A DNA stretch of 64,000 nucleotides, from the NCBI RefSeq assembly GCF_002865645.1, contig NW_020194609.1, positions 124,001 through 188,000 on the forward strand, written 5' to 3'. Positions 1 to 9,985 of this stretch are shown in pieces. The stretch's first letter is position 1. The number at the start of each line of letters is the position of its first letter. The notes below the pieces were generated by a model that saw nothing but the letters and a program-made list of their open reading frames with translations, had not been told where the DNA came from and made no database searches. The translations under genes were made by a program, and so were the position numbers. This DNA is from Hyaloscypha bicolor E (lineage: Eukaryota > Ascomycota > Leotiomycetes > Helotiales > Hyaloscyphaceae).

Positions 1-448
1 GCGTCTTTTAGAATATATTCCGACGCCCCTCCTTTGCCGTACTTGCCCGTTTCGGACCACACCTCAGGAATATGCAGACGAAATATCTTGCTAAAAGCAC
101 GAAATATCAAACCTATCGCTCTGAACACGTGGGGCCACTCGTGCGTCACTGTGTGAAGATCGCCCGTGCGTTCCTCTGCCCGGGCGATGCAAAAATAGTA
201 CTCGACAGCTCTTGGAATCCGCTAAAGTTTCCCGAAAGTGAAAAAAGACCCGATCTCCTGCCCTGCAAGTGCTTATCAGCTTTACAGGGCTCCCCGCATT
301 GTGATGTGTCAATCATGTACTTGCATGTACCGTGTTTCCAGATCAGGGGTCAATCCATCTGATCATTGAGCTATTTTATTCTGGAAAAAAAATATTTACG
401 GTAAGCCTGTTCGTACCCCTTCCTTGCTTTTTGGTTCCGTTTTTATCA
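1..448. other. left-edge non-coding stretch
   Basis: I see no convincing gene here. Short open frames on both strands have no recognisable motif. The stretch presumably holds the 3' region of the chitin synthase-like gene, which ends at 449 on the minus strand. Confidence 0.5.
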
Positions 449-2738
449 TCAGAAGCCAGCCCGGGCCATACTCTCCTCTGCAGCCGAATTCTGAAAGCGT
501 GAATCTTCGAAAGATCGAGGCGGGGATTTCCGTATCTTGTTTCTGCCACCACGCCGAGGCCGCTTTTCATTCACTTTTTCGCTTCCCGGCAAAGTCTGAA
601 CTGTCTCGACCACTTTTCTTGTTTTACCCCAGGCAAAGTTGTCAAGGCTCCACAAGGCGTAAAGGAGAACAGTAATGTTCAAAAAGGGGCCCAGAAAGAA
701 GTAGATTAAGAGACCGAGCAGATACTGCACGCGCGCTTTCACTCCGCGTGGCTGCCACACCACGATGAGGACGTAGTAGATCAAGGGGCAGATCATGACG
801 GAAGCAAAGGCAAGAATGAGACTGTAGTGTACAACTAAAGAAGGGAAAGAAAGTATGTCAGCCAGAACTCAGTGTACATCGGTGAAATAGAGGCCGTCAG
901 GAATGAGATGATGGCACTCACAAGTACAAGCCTTTATAAAGCTCGCAATGCATGCAATGATGAAAAGGTTCAGGACCCAGGTCAGGACATTTGCACACGC
1001 TAAGAGGCGCTCAAACCAGACTATTCCCGGCGCGAATACAAGCAAAAGATCATTTGAAGTGGCTCCTAGTGTCCAGCGTCTCCTCTGAGACAGAAACACC
1101 GACCACGAGCGTGGAACATCAGTGTAAGCCCTTGCCCTGAGCGCTTGGCGAGTCTGTGCCTTTGGAAACGCGGAGAGCATGAGACACACATGGTTGCGGT
1201 CTTCGCTCGCCGTGGCGCGGATTTGCTTGAGGAGGGAATCCGTTACCTTCGGATGGTAGCCAAAGAGGTCAAGCAGGATATGGTCACCACATGTGGTTTC
1301 AGAGACTTTGAGCAACTGGCAGCACCCCGGGAGACAGGATACTTTATGAGTCGCAATGGACTGGTGAAGGCGTCGTAGGCACTGCGAGATGGTGTACTCG
1401 GCATTTTGGTACACGCGCCATGGAGACCAGGGTCCAGATTGAAAATCTACGGCAACGTAGCCGCAGACTCCGACGGTGCTCACATAGTGTGATTGCTTGA
1501 GGAGCTCCGAGATGCAGGTTGGCTCGAAGAAAGTATCGGCATCCATTCCAATGAGAACGTCTGCCATGGTGAAGCCAGCTCCAAGCGTGAGGAAAGACAC
1601 CATGACACTGAAGAAGTATGGAGAGTGGATCACGGCTGGCCGAGTTGCACGTATATTGAAATTGTAGAGGAATGACCGGATGAGGATGAGACCATCGCGC
1701 TTGCCCCGGTTTCCCTGTTTGATGATGCAAAGGTATGGGATTCCGCCATAAGTTCCGCTTTGAACCACTACATCCATTTGAGTATGATCCCAAGATGTGT
1801 ATGCTGCTGAGATGTATTCTCGGGAGCTTGGCCCCGTCAAAATGTTGTCCAAGAGATATGCGGCAGTTGTTTTCGCCATCCCGGGCCCGCGCACTTGTCC
1901 ATCGCAGACGATTATGATTGCCTTTTTGTGCTGGTCGATGTTGACCTGACCGACAAGTGAATCTAGCGACTTGACCAATTCTTCACTGGTCTCGTTGTAG
2001 CATGGCAGCAGAAGAACCATGGTTTCGGGGGTGGCTGGAAACTCCTCTTTCTCGGGAATTATTTTGTGCCGCAGGGTGTTGAAGGTTACCGAGGCGACCA
2101 TAACACAGTTAAGGGCGACGGTGATGGTAATGAATGGTAGGAAGACATAATAATATCTCTCCCACCACCATGTTGAAAAAATGAACATCGTACTGCAGGT
2201 TTAAGATTAGTAATGGTATTCCGTTATCACCAATTCAACAAACTTACTTTGCAGAAAGGAGAAGGGCTACGAAAATCCACTTCGTGATGCAGATCATTCT
2301 TTTGCCGACCTTAATTTTCCGTGGCGTTTGATCCAAAGGCTCGGGAATAGCTCGCCTTGTTGAGAGGTCAGAGCCGGTAGAACTATAGTCTACATCCTGC
2401 GGATATCGCAATTCGAGTTTTTCGCTCTGCGGGAAGTCATAGAATATGTATTCTCCGGTTGAATGACCTATGGGTGGAATAGGCAGAATCTCATCTGAAG
2501 CACTCCTACTATGAGCTGAGGCATAGCGCGGTTGTTGCTGATGACGCGGACTTGAGGCAAATGGGTCACGGACGTGTGCAGGACTGAATTCGGCAGGTGG
2601 ATGGGTTGGGATCTCAGTAGAATGATCAGAGAAGGAATCATGCACTGAATAACTGGACCCAACCGATGGAGTAGGATCTCTGAATGGATCTTGAGTGTCT
2701 AAAGATGCACTCGACTGTTGGCGTCTTGAATTCTCCAT
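449..2738 (-). CDS. chitin synthase-like processive glycosyltransferase (GT2)
   Basis: This is a membrane glycosyltransferase of the chitin synthase type, expected to polymerise UDP-GlcNAc or a related sugar at the plasma membrane. The gene is modelled as three exons, 2738-2248, 2192-922 and 834-449, which join in frame to about 715 residues. The start is the ATG at 2738, because the open frame upstream has no other support. Visible motifs are an N-terminal low-complexity Ser/Pro-rich cytosolic tail, a membrane segment near the first junction, LLPCYNE, GMDADTFF and the QRRRW product-binding motif near residue 533. After these come several hydrophobic segments and the WSLDNFAWGKTR signature near the C-terminus. 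There is no myosin motor domain and the length is short, so it fits a small non-myosin class (VI or VII-like). A hyaluronan-synthase-like product cannot be excluded. A nucleotide-sugar dehydrogenase lies 3 kb away. Confidence 0.85.
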
Positions 2739-3554
2739 TGATAGCTCTCGATATAAAAACGAAGATATACAAAAAGTGATAATTGGAAGGTAAGATTCAG
2801 ATGTCCAAAGAGCAGACAGTGGTGACTTGCAAAACCACACAGAGATAAATTCAACGATTCAATAACCAAGCACGAGATACATTGCATGATGGCCAGCTGG
2901 GCTGCAATGAATTGGAACCACTAGGCACCAAATTCTGCATGATTGCCAGAGGCACATGTGCAGCCAGGCACCTCAGCTACGCTAACAAGAAAAGGAACCA
3001 TATTCCGTATTGACAAGTGTCTACCAAGCAGTTAGAGCTTCCGAAAGAGAGGTTCTGAGCAGGACAGCCAAGCTCCCATCCACGTGTCATCTCAGTTGAG
3101 CTTCTAGGTGTCCCGCTTTCCCAAAATAGCTATGAGCCTATGACCCCGGAATCCAAGAAGGAGTTCACGCAAGAGATTACAGCTGGCGTTAATATTGAGC
3201 GCTCGACTGTCTTGAAGGGGAATCAATATCGCAAGTGATGGGAAGAGACTCCATCATACGAGGCTCGACTGGAGCTCGAGAACGTATGCCAGTGGAGCTG
3301 AGCATTTTGAGCTTGTGGTCGGGAGTTCGTCCAAGTTCCAGAATAGATCTGCAGAAAAGCAACAGGCATAAATAAGCCATATCAATAGTTTCATGCTGAC
3401 CTCGCATCACGCCTTCAGACCAGCAGAGCACTCACTCGCCTGGATACACGGCTCGATGAACTACCAACATCCCGAAGTCTTGGCATGGCACAAGGTTGGC
3501 AGGACCGGTTTGGTCGACAGCAAGGCTTCTGCAGAGCCTGCATCTATCAAGCCT

Positions 3555-3975
3555 TATGCATCCCATCCTAAGATCTCTTCAATCCCAGCTTCCCAGCAAC
3601 TTCACGATGCTGTGGAATGAATACGAGAAATGACTTCATGGTCTTCTTTCCGATAATGCGAGAGGCGGGCAGAGTTCTTGGAGCAGACTATTGAATCCCT
3701 TGTACCTAGCCACACTGTGACAACAAAGTTCCTGGGATGTTTGAGCCACCGCCGAGCTTGTGCAGAGCTTGTCTTAATCCTGTCTTATAGATTCCAGCCT
3801 AAGATATCTCTGGATCAGTTTTTCAGCAAACAGACGGCGTGGTGGAACAAGTACGAGCGCTGGCTTCATGGTCTTCATTTCAACGACGTGCGGGAGGTGC
3901 AAATAGTCCTTGGAATCTGACGATTGGACCTTTGGGTACCTGGCCACACTGTGGCAGCAAGTTCCACGTAGGCTA
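3555..3975. repeat. two diverged tandem copies of a ~180-bp unit
   Basis: Two segments, about 3567-3738 and 3797-3975, share blocks in the same order: CCTAAGAT, CTTCATGGTCTTC, TTGGA, then TAGCCACACTGTGACAACAAAGTTCC versus its counterpart in the second copy. The order and spacing point to an old tandem duplication. Neither copy has a clean reading frame. Confidence 0.5.
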
Positions 3976-4313
3976 GGATGTTCAGCGTAAACGAATAGCG
4001 TTCTGTCTGCCCTCCCGGGAGCATGTCAGGTCATGTCTGTGGGGATAGCAAAACTTGACAAGGTAGCTCCGGCCCACGCTTGTCATGCCATAAGGCTCCG
4101 GCCCCGCGCTCATCGTTCTAGCACTGCAGAGATGGAGTATGGCCTGCAGGGGCAGGCAATGCGGGGCGCGGGGCTCGTCTGCGATCAACACTTGTTGTTC
4201 TTCACATGTGCAACAGGCAAGGTTGTGCCGACTGCTGTCCCTGTTCTAAGAGTTGGCTTGTTGCCCCGGCCCGTCTTGTTAGATTCGGGCAACCGATGTT
4301 GAGGCGAGAGGAT

Positions 4314-4343
4314 GTGGCAGGCAGTGGCAGGCAGTGGCAGGCA
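4314..4343. repeat. 10-bp tandem repeat, three copies
   Basis: The unit GTGGCAGGCA occurs three times in succession, just upstream of GC-rich non-coding sequence. Confidence 0.7.
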
Positions 4344-5795
4344 GCGGTTGATGCACGTGATGCAACCACAATATCACACCACCGCCACCCCCCGCCTTCG
4401 CCAAGCTGCCATCAGCGCGCAGGTGCAAGGGTACGGGGCGGCGAGGCGGTACCTGTCCCTATGTCTAGAGATCTCAACGGGTGCAGCGGTCATCTGAATG
4501 ACCACGCTTACATACCTTCGGTCCGGATGTTCCGCCAACTCCTGTCCTTTCTTACGCACAACCTTATTTGCTGCTGCTACCATGCAGCTCCCAACTGCAG
4601 CTTCAAGGCACAAACGTCCACATCGACGATATGCCCAGAGTAATTCTCAATTCTCTGCTTCAACCCCGCACACGTGTATTCGTGCCATTCGCCTGGTAAG
4701 ATACTTGATCCTCGATCTGTAGTTGGTCCTATGATTCTGACTATCATAGGAATGCACTATATCGATAGACCAATTGGACGTCATGGCCTCCGAATTGCAC
4801 CGTTAAATTTACAGTTTTTGCGTGCGTTTCATCCATGTATTTTGGCGGAACGCTACTTCCGCATGGGATTGTCCAATTCGCCATACGAGAACAGCCGTCA
4901 GATACATCACCCCTCGTCCGGATGACACCATCATACAACAGATCGGATATGATGCCACGGGTTGGCGCTCGTTCGACTTTTGGGCCTTTGGCGTTGAACC
5001 ATACGAGCTCCTTAAAGGACCAATGAGAATGGCCCAGAAAGGGCGCACATTAGCTTCATGAATTTTCAGTCATATCCCGATTTGTAAGCCTCGTGTTTTT
5101 GCGGGGTTACCTCTTGGCAGTTTTGACAACAGGTCAAGGCTCCTAGGATCTTGTCAACACTGGCTCAAATAGTTTGGCCGAAATTACTCCTCTGGGGAAT
5201 CTGCCATGCCCTTGAACACGTTCTAGCTACGGAAGAGGCTATGGAATCGTCAGGCCGCAAAGAAATGTTTTCCTCCATGCTCCGAAAGGAGGGAGGCTAA
5301 CCGTGTCGGCCGTGGACGATGCGGCTGAGAGAAAAGCAATCTGAATTCATGGCCTGTTTAGCCGTTGTCCGATCACTTCGCCAATTTGCCTACACATGGC
5401 TGCCCGGAGAACGCTTCAGAGCTATTGGAAGCTGATCATACCACGGTAAGCCTCTATTGCGACCTGCACTGCCACTCGTAGTGGCACTGACTGAGCTGTG
5501 GTGGGAATAGCAAGAAGGATTTTGAGAATATGGTCACGATCTTGGCTTCAGTCATCGCTAAGCAGCAACCAGTTACTCACACATGTGCCGTTTACAGCAT
5601 GCACATCGAAACACACCTATTTTTCAGCTGAACTACATCGATTAAGTGATTGTCGCCCTCCCAATTGACTTTAGTCTTTGCCATCACTCTCCAGTTCTAT
5701 GTCTGTCCTCCCCAGGTCACTGGACTTGAAATTTCATCAACTGTATCTTATTATTTCTCCTCCCTGTGTGCTATCTCACTTACGGCGGTCTCTCA

Positions 5796-7292
5796 ATGAG
5801 TGTTTTGATGTCGTCTGCCGCTTTCCAGGGCCAAGAATGGGACTCGATTCGCAAGTTCCACCCAGAAATTTTGATTGAGAAAGTTACCTCACCCTCTTCA
5901 AACCACAGCTCGTCTTCTTCCCCCAGCACAAGCCCATCATCCGAGTCATCTTCAGCCGAATACACTTCAAGTTGCTTGGAAACTTTGAGCTCGTCGTTTG
6001 AGTCTCCCAAGGATTACTTTTCTCATATTCGAGAAGATGAACACCCTTTGGTTGCGGTTGTGGGGGTCGGATACGTCGGGTTTCATCTCGTCTCTGCGTT
6101 CTCTAAGTGTTACAAGGTCATTGCCTTCGATGTGAGCGACAAGAGACTCACTACCGTAGCCGAGCAGCTTCCGGACACCGCAAATATCCACTTCACATCC
6201 GACGCCTCTTGTCTTGCAGGAGCAACACATTTTCTAGTAGCTGTTCCTACACCCCTTCTTCCCGGCACAACGGAGATTGATACGTCCATAATTCAAAGCG
6301 CTCTGGACACGATCTGCGGTCAGGCTCGAAGAGGATCTACCATCGTCATCGAAAGCTCCGTTTCTGTTGGCATGACCCGAAATCTTCTCGGCAAAATGGT
6401 ACAAGAATACGGGCTACGTGCCGGCATGAGCCCAGAAGTAAGAACGTTGAGCACCCATCAAAGTGAATCACCCCCACTGACATTTGACCAGCGCGTTGAC
6501 CCTGGTCGAATCGACCCCCCCTTTGAGAGCATCGCCAAAATCATCTCCGGACTAGATGACCTGGCGCCGAACTCCCTCAACTACATCCATAAACTCTACT
6601 CCCGCGTCTTCAAGCACCTCGTTACCGTTTCCTCTCCCGAAGTTGCGGAAATGACAAAGCTCTACGAAAACTGCCAACGTATGATATGCATCGCCTACGC
6701 GAACGAAATGGCCGACGCCTGCCAGGAGCTCCTGACACCGATCGATCCATTCGAAGTCTGCCGCGCCGCCGCTACGAAACCGTTCGGCTATATACCATTC
6801 TCCCCATCTGCTGGCGTTGGAGGACATTGCATTCCAGTAAACCCGTCTTACCTGTTTAAAACAAGCGGGTTCCCTCTTCTTCGACACGCCACCGAGAAGA
6901 TGAGCAGAAGGCCTGCAGAGCTGGCTGACCGAACAATGAGAACGCTGCTTCAAAGGGGCACAGACTCCACCTCCGAGTCCATGAATCGCAAACGAAAAGT
7001 GCTTGTTGTCGGCATCGCATTTAAACCTGGGCAAGCCCTCATTACCAATTCGCCAGGCGTCCGCATCATAAATCATCTTCTGGATTCCTGGGACGCGCAC
7101 GTATCCTTTGCCGATCCCCTGGTAAAAGAACACGCATTGACGTATGTTCCAAGGTTGGATGAGAAGGTGGAATGGAACCAAAAAAAGCTGTGCCAGTTCG
7201 ACGCGATTATTGTTGTGATCAAGCAGGTCCAGTTGAACTTCGATGTATTGAACGAACTGAAAGGGGTATTGATTGAGAAGTATTGCCAATAA
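5796..7292 (+). CDS. UDP-glucose/GDP-mannose dehydrogenase family protein
   Basis: This is a nucleotide-sugar dehydrogenase expected to oxidise the C6 hydroxyl of a UDP-hexose to a uronic acid using two NAD+. It is a single exon of 498 codons. I start at the ATG at 5796, since the open frame extends only to a GTG upstream. A Ser-rich N-terminal extension of about 80 residues is followed by a Rossmann motif GVGYVG near residue 90. The middle domain contains the helix with KLYENCQRM. The catalytic cysteine lies in GGHCIPVNPSYL near residue 343, and a C-terminal UDP-binding domain has GIAFKPG. It resembles bacterial WecC/TviB-type enzymes as much as eukaryotic UDP-glucose dehydrogenase. The substrate is not determinable from sequence alone. 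The neighbouring processive glycosyltransferase suggests a shared polysaccharide role. Confidence 0.88.
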   Translation: MSVLMSSAAFQGQEWDSIRKFHPEILIEKVTSPSSNHSSSSSPSTSPSSESSSAEYTSSCLETLSSSFESPKDYFSHIREDEHPLVAVVGVGYVGFHLVSAFSKCYKVIAFDVSDKRLTTVAEQLPDTANIHFTSDASCLAGATHFLVAVPTPLLPGTTEIDTSIIQSALDTICGQARRGSTIVIESSVSVGMTRNLLGKMVQEYGLRAGMSPEVRTLSTHQSESPPLTFDQRVDPGRIDPPFESIAKIISGLDDLAPNSLNYIHKLYSRVFKHLVTVSSPEVAEMTKLYENCQRMICIAYANEMADACQELLTPIDPFEVCRAAATKPFGYIPFSPSAGVGGHCIPVNPSYLFKTSGFPLLRHATEKMSRRPAELADRTMRTLLQRGTDSTSESMNRKRKVLVVGIAFKPGQALITNSPGVRIINHLLDSWDAHVSFADPLVKEHALTYVPRLDEKVEWNQKKLCQFDAIIVVIKQVQLNFDVLNELKGVLIEKYCQ

Positions 7293-8228
7293 ATTTATAT
7301 TTATTTCTAGTCTTCAACGTGGGAGGGATATAATAGAAAACAATCCTTAGGAGAATGTATCCGCTTGGCTTCACACTCTTGATTGATCAAGTAAATAGCA
7401 AACGTGTAATTAGTGGTACCACCGCATGATACTGTGTCTATTTCGAATAGCAGTTTTCATCAACTACAGGCAGGGCTGTCTATGCTTGTGTGCCAGACTC
7501 TCGATTTACATTTCAAGAACAACCATGCATCCTCGTCAGCGTGTGGCCGTAACCGTCCCCCCACCTGTATTCGAATCAAGCCAACGTAGGCAATTATCAG
7601 CAAAACACCTGCGTACTGGTCAAAAGTTTCGTGAGGCCGTCGTGCAAGTTGATCTTGTGCTTCTTAAAGAGTGTCTTAAACAGTGATCGTTCACCTAGTT
7701 GCACGTCTTGACGATTGAGGTTAAAGCGGGGACACCTTGTTGACTTGATAATAGTCGCGTTTAGATAGGTGGAGTGAGATTCTGACGTTTTGGGGCAGGT
7801 ACGTGGAGGTCGAGTGTAGGAGAAGCGTCGTCCACGACTTGAGGAGACGTGGAAATAAGGTTCGAGTTCCCACCGCCGAGGACCAAGACCCGGAAAGTCG
7901 TGGCCATCACGCTACTTGCCCAAAAAGGCAAGCACATTCGACGCTTAAGCCCGGCCATGACAAATGTGGCTTATATGCGAGAGCTTAGATGCTATGGGAG
8001 TCGTGACGCGTGGTACGCAGCACGCGTAATTCGTACATTCTTTGTACATATAACCCGTCCCAGGGCTGGCCAAGAATATATCATGCCACCTACGAAAGCA
8101 GATGGGAAAGGGAAGGCAACTGTAACGCATTTATTAGCATCGTACTTCTAGGGTGCGGCGCATCCAACATTCTCTGTTCAACTCACATTGGGGTTGTCAA
8201 AGATGCAAGTCCAGCCACCCGATTCCGG
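7293..8228. other. intergenic stretch, no gene seen
   Basis: Only short unrelated open frames are present. The last part probably contains the promoter of the former chitinase gene. Confidence 0.5.
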
Positions 8229-9495
8229 ATGCCTCAGCAATTTGTAAATGCGGTGTATTATCCTTCGTGGAAAATATACAAAGGCCTTGCACCATCAGAG
8301 CTGCAATTTCAGTTGATTACCCACATCTTCTATGCCTTTGCTCGGTACACTCCCGTGCAGTACTTGTACAGCAGAACTTATGACATTTACTAACATCTTT
8401 CAAGCATCAACACAGATGGGACATTGCGCGTGAGCCTACCAGTTATCTTTTAAACCACCATCTCCGCTGAGATAGCATGCCTTATCTGTTTCAATACTGA
8501 CTCTCTCCCCCGCAGCTCTTAGATGAGAAAGCTGACACGCAACTTACTGTCGATGGCGAACAGGGCTGCTTTACTACCCTCGCAAAGCTCAAACGCCAAA
8601 ATCCACATATCAAAACACTCTTGTCTGTAGCAGGGGGTAGTGGGAGTGCCAGCTTTCCGGCCGTTGCAGCGAGCTTCCAAGTACGAGAGTCTTTCGCTAG
8701 GACAGCCCGCGAACTCGTAGAGCGGTTCGCACTTGACGGAATAGATAGTAAGCCACCTTATACCCATTCATCAAGTTTAATAATTTCGTGCCTCCACCTT
8801 GAAAAGACCTACGGAAATTGACTTCTCATCAACAGTTGACTAGGAACACCCCGAAACACCCGCGGAGGGCGAGAACTTCGTCCACCTTCTCCGCGCCACG
8901 CAAGCTGCCCTGCCCTCACCAACGCACCAGCTAAGCACCGCACTACCAATGGGCCAGTACTACCTGAAGAACATCAATCTCTTTGAAGCAGCACAAGAGC
9001 TTGACCTTCTCAACCTCATGGGGTACGATTTCGCTGGCCCCTGGACGGAGATCTCTGGCCACCAAGCACAGCTGTTCACACCATACGGAGACGGCTCCCC
9101 CTCACTCAAAAAATCTTGTTCCAATGGGGTCAAATATGTCCTATCACGGGGTTTCCCAGCCAACAAGTTGGTCTTAGGAATCCCTGCGTATGCTCGGTTC
9201 TTCCAAGCGCGACAGGCCCAGGACAGCCATTCCTTGGGAGCGGCGAGGTCGATTACGAGAGCCTTCCGCCAGAGTGGGTTGAGAAAGCACAAGTTGATTA
9301 CGCGTTAGGCGTCGTGTATTATATCAATCTTCAGGGGAAGGGATTTGTGTCGTTTGATGTCCCGGGTACTGTGCGGATGAAGGCTGATTTGTTCGGAGGA
9401 AGGGTCTGGCTGGGTTGTTCAATTGGACTGGGGCAGGAGACACGAAAGGAGAAAGTAGTCTGGTTGCTTCCGGCTACAAAGCCCTGAGTAGGTGA
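8229..9495 (+). pseudogene. GH18 chitinase pseudogene
   Basis: This is a former glycoside hydrolase family 18 chitinase. Exons can be followed at 8229-8344, 8405-8429, 8516-8747 and from 8836, with good splice motifs (TACTAACA branch site at 8388, donor GTAAGC at 8748). The N-terminus reads MPQQFVNAVYYPSW, followed by the LLSVAGGSGS strand. At the catalytic DGIDIDWE motif the tryptophan codon is TAG (8841-8843), cutting the protein before the acid-base glutamate. Downstream, frame changes near 9205 and near 9400 are needed to keep family-like sequence (YARFF to SATGPGQPF, then GLAGLFNWTGAGDTKGE). With one nonsense change and two frameshifts the gene is very unlikely to be functional. TGG to TAG equals a CpA to TpA change on the other strand, as RIP would produce. 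Confidence 0.8.
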
Positions 9496-9985
9496 ATATA
9501 TGCAAGTAGCTAGGGGCTATTTAAGGGAAGCTCGCTAGCTTTGTGAAGACGTTCCCTGTTTTCGGAGATGTATTAAGCGAGCCCCTAATATCTGATTTGT
9601 AGTCTCTCGTAGACTACAACTAGGAGAATGGTCTACACCGCAGTGTACCTTGAATAAACTTCAGATATATGCGACTATGGGTCTTAGAAGACGATCACGT
9701 GGGGCAAGCTCTTAAAAATCAAATCCTCGCCTAACTAAACACCCAGGACTAACCTGTGCGTGCGAGATCTAATCATCTTACCTTGTCAGTTTTCCTCTTC
9801 ACGGACGGTGCACGAACTACTCTCCCAATCCTGTAATTACGGCTTGTTCATCATCTTGCTCTCTACGAATCAGCGATTTCAGTAACTGTTCCTCACGCAC
9901 ACCGACCCCGGGTCGACCTCCACATCACCTGTTCAAGTGGTTCCTGTCCCTCCTGTCCCTGCACCCATTTCAGCCCCTCTCCCGC
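9496..9985. other. intergenic stretch, no gene seen
   Basis: Between the dead chitinase and the convergent VIT/VWA gene I find no coding signal. It should contain the 3' ends of both transcripts. Confidence 0.5.

Larger units (their letters stand above)
2739..5795. other. 3-kb gene-poor intergenic region with decayed repeats
   Basis: No intact gene is visible. Open frames are short and lack motifs. The stretch contains a pair of diverged tandem copies around 3550-3970 and a short 10-bp tandem repeat at 4314-4343, both listed separately. It probably carries the promoters of the two flanking genes, which point away from each other. Confidence 0.5.

Noticed and set aside
4206..4643. 145-codon plus-strand frame in the GC-rich intergenic region
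   Set aside because: Composition is Arg/Pro/His-rich, all frames are open because of base composition, and it contains the 10-bp tandem repeat. No domain is visible.
8010..8228. Extending the chitinase N-terminus upstream
   Set aside because: The additional residues do not resemble a signal peptide or the family. MPQQFVNAVYYPSW matches the usual start of intracellular GH18 enzymes.
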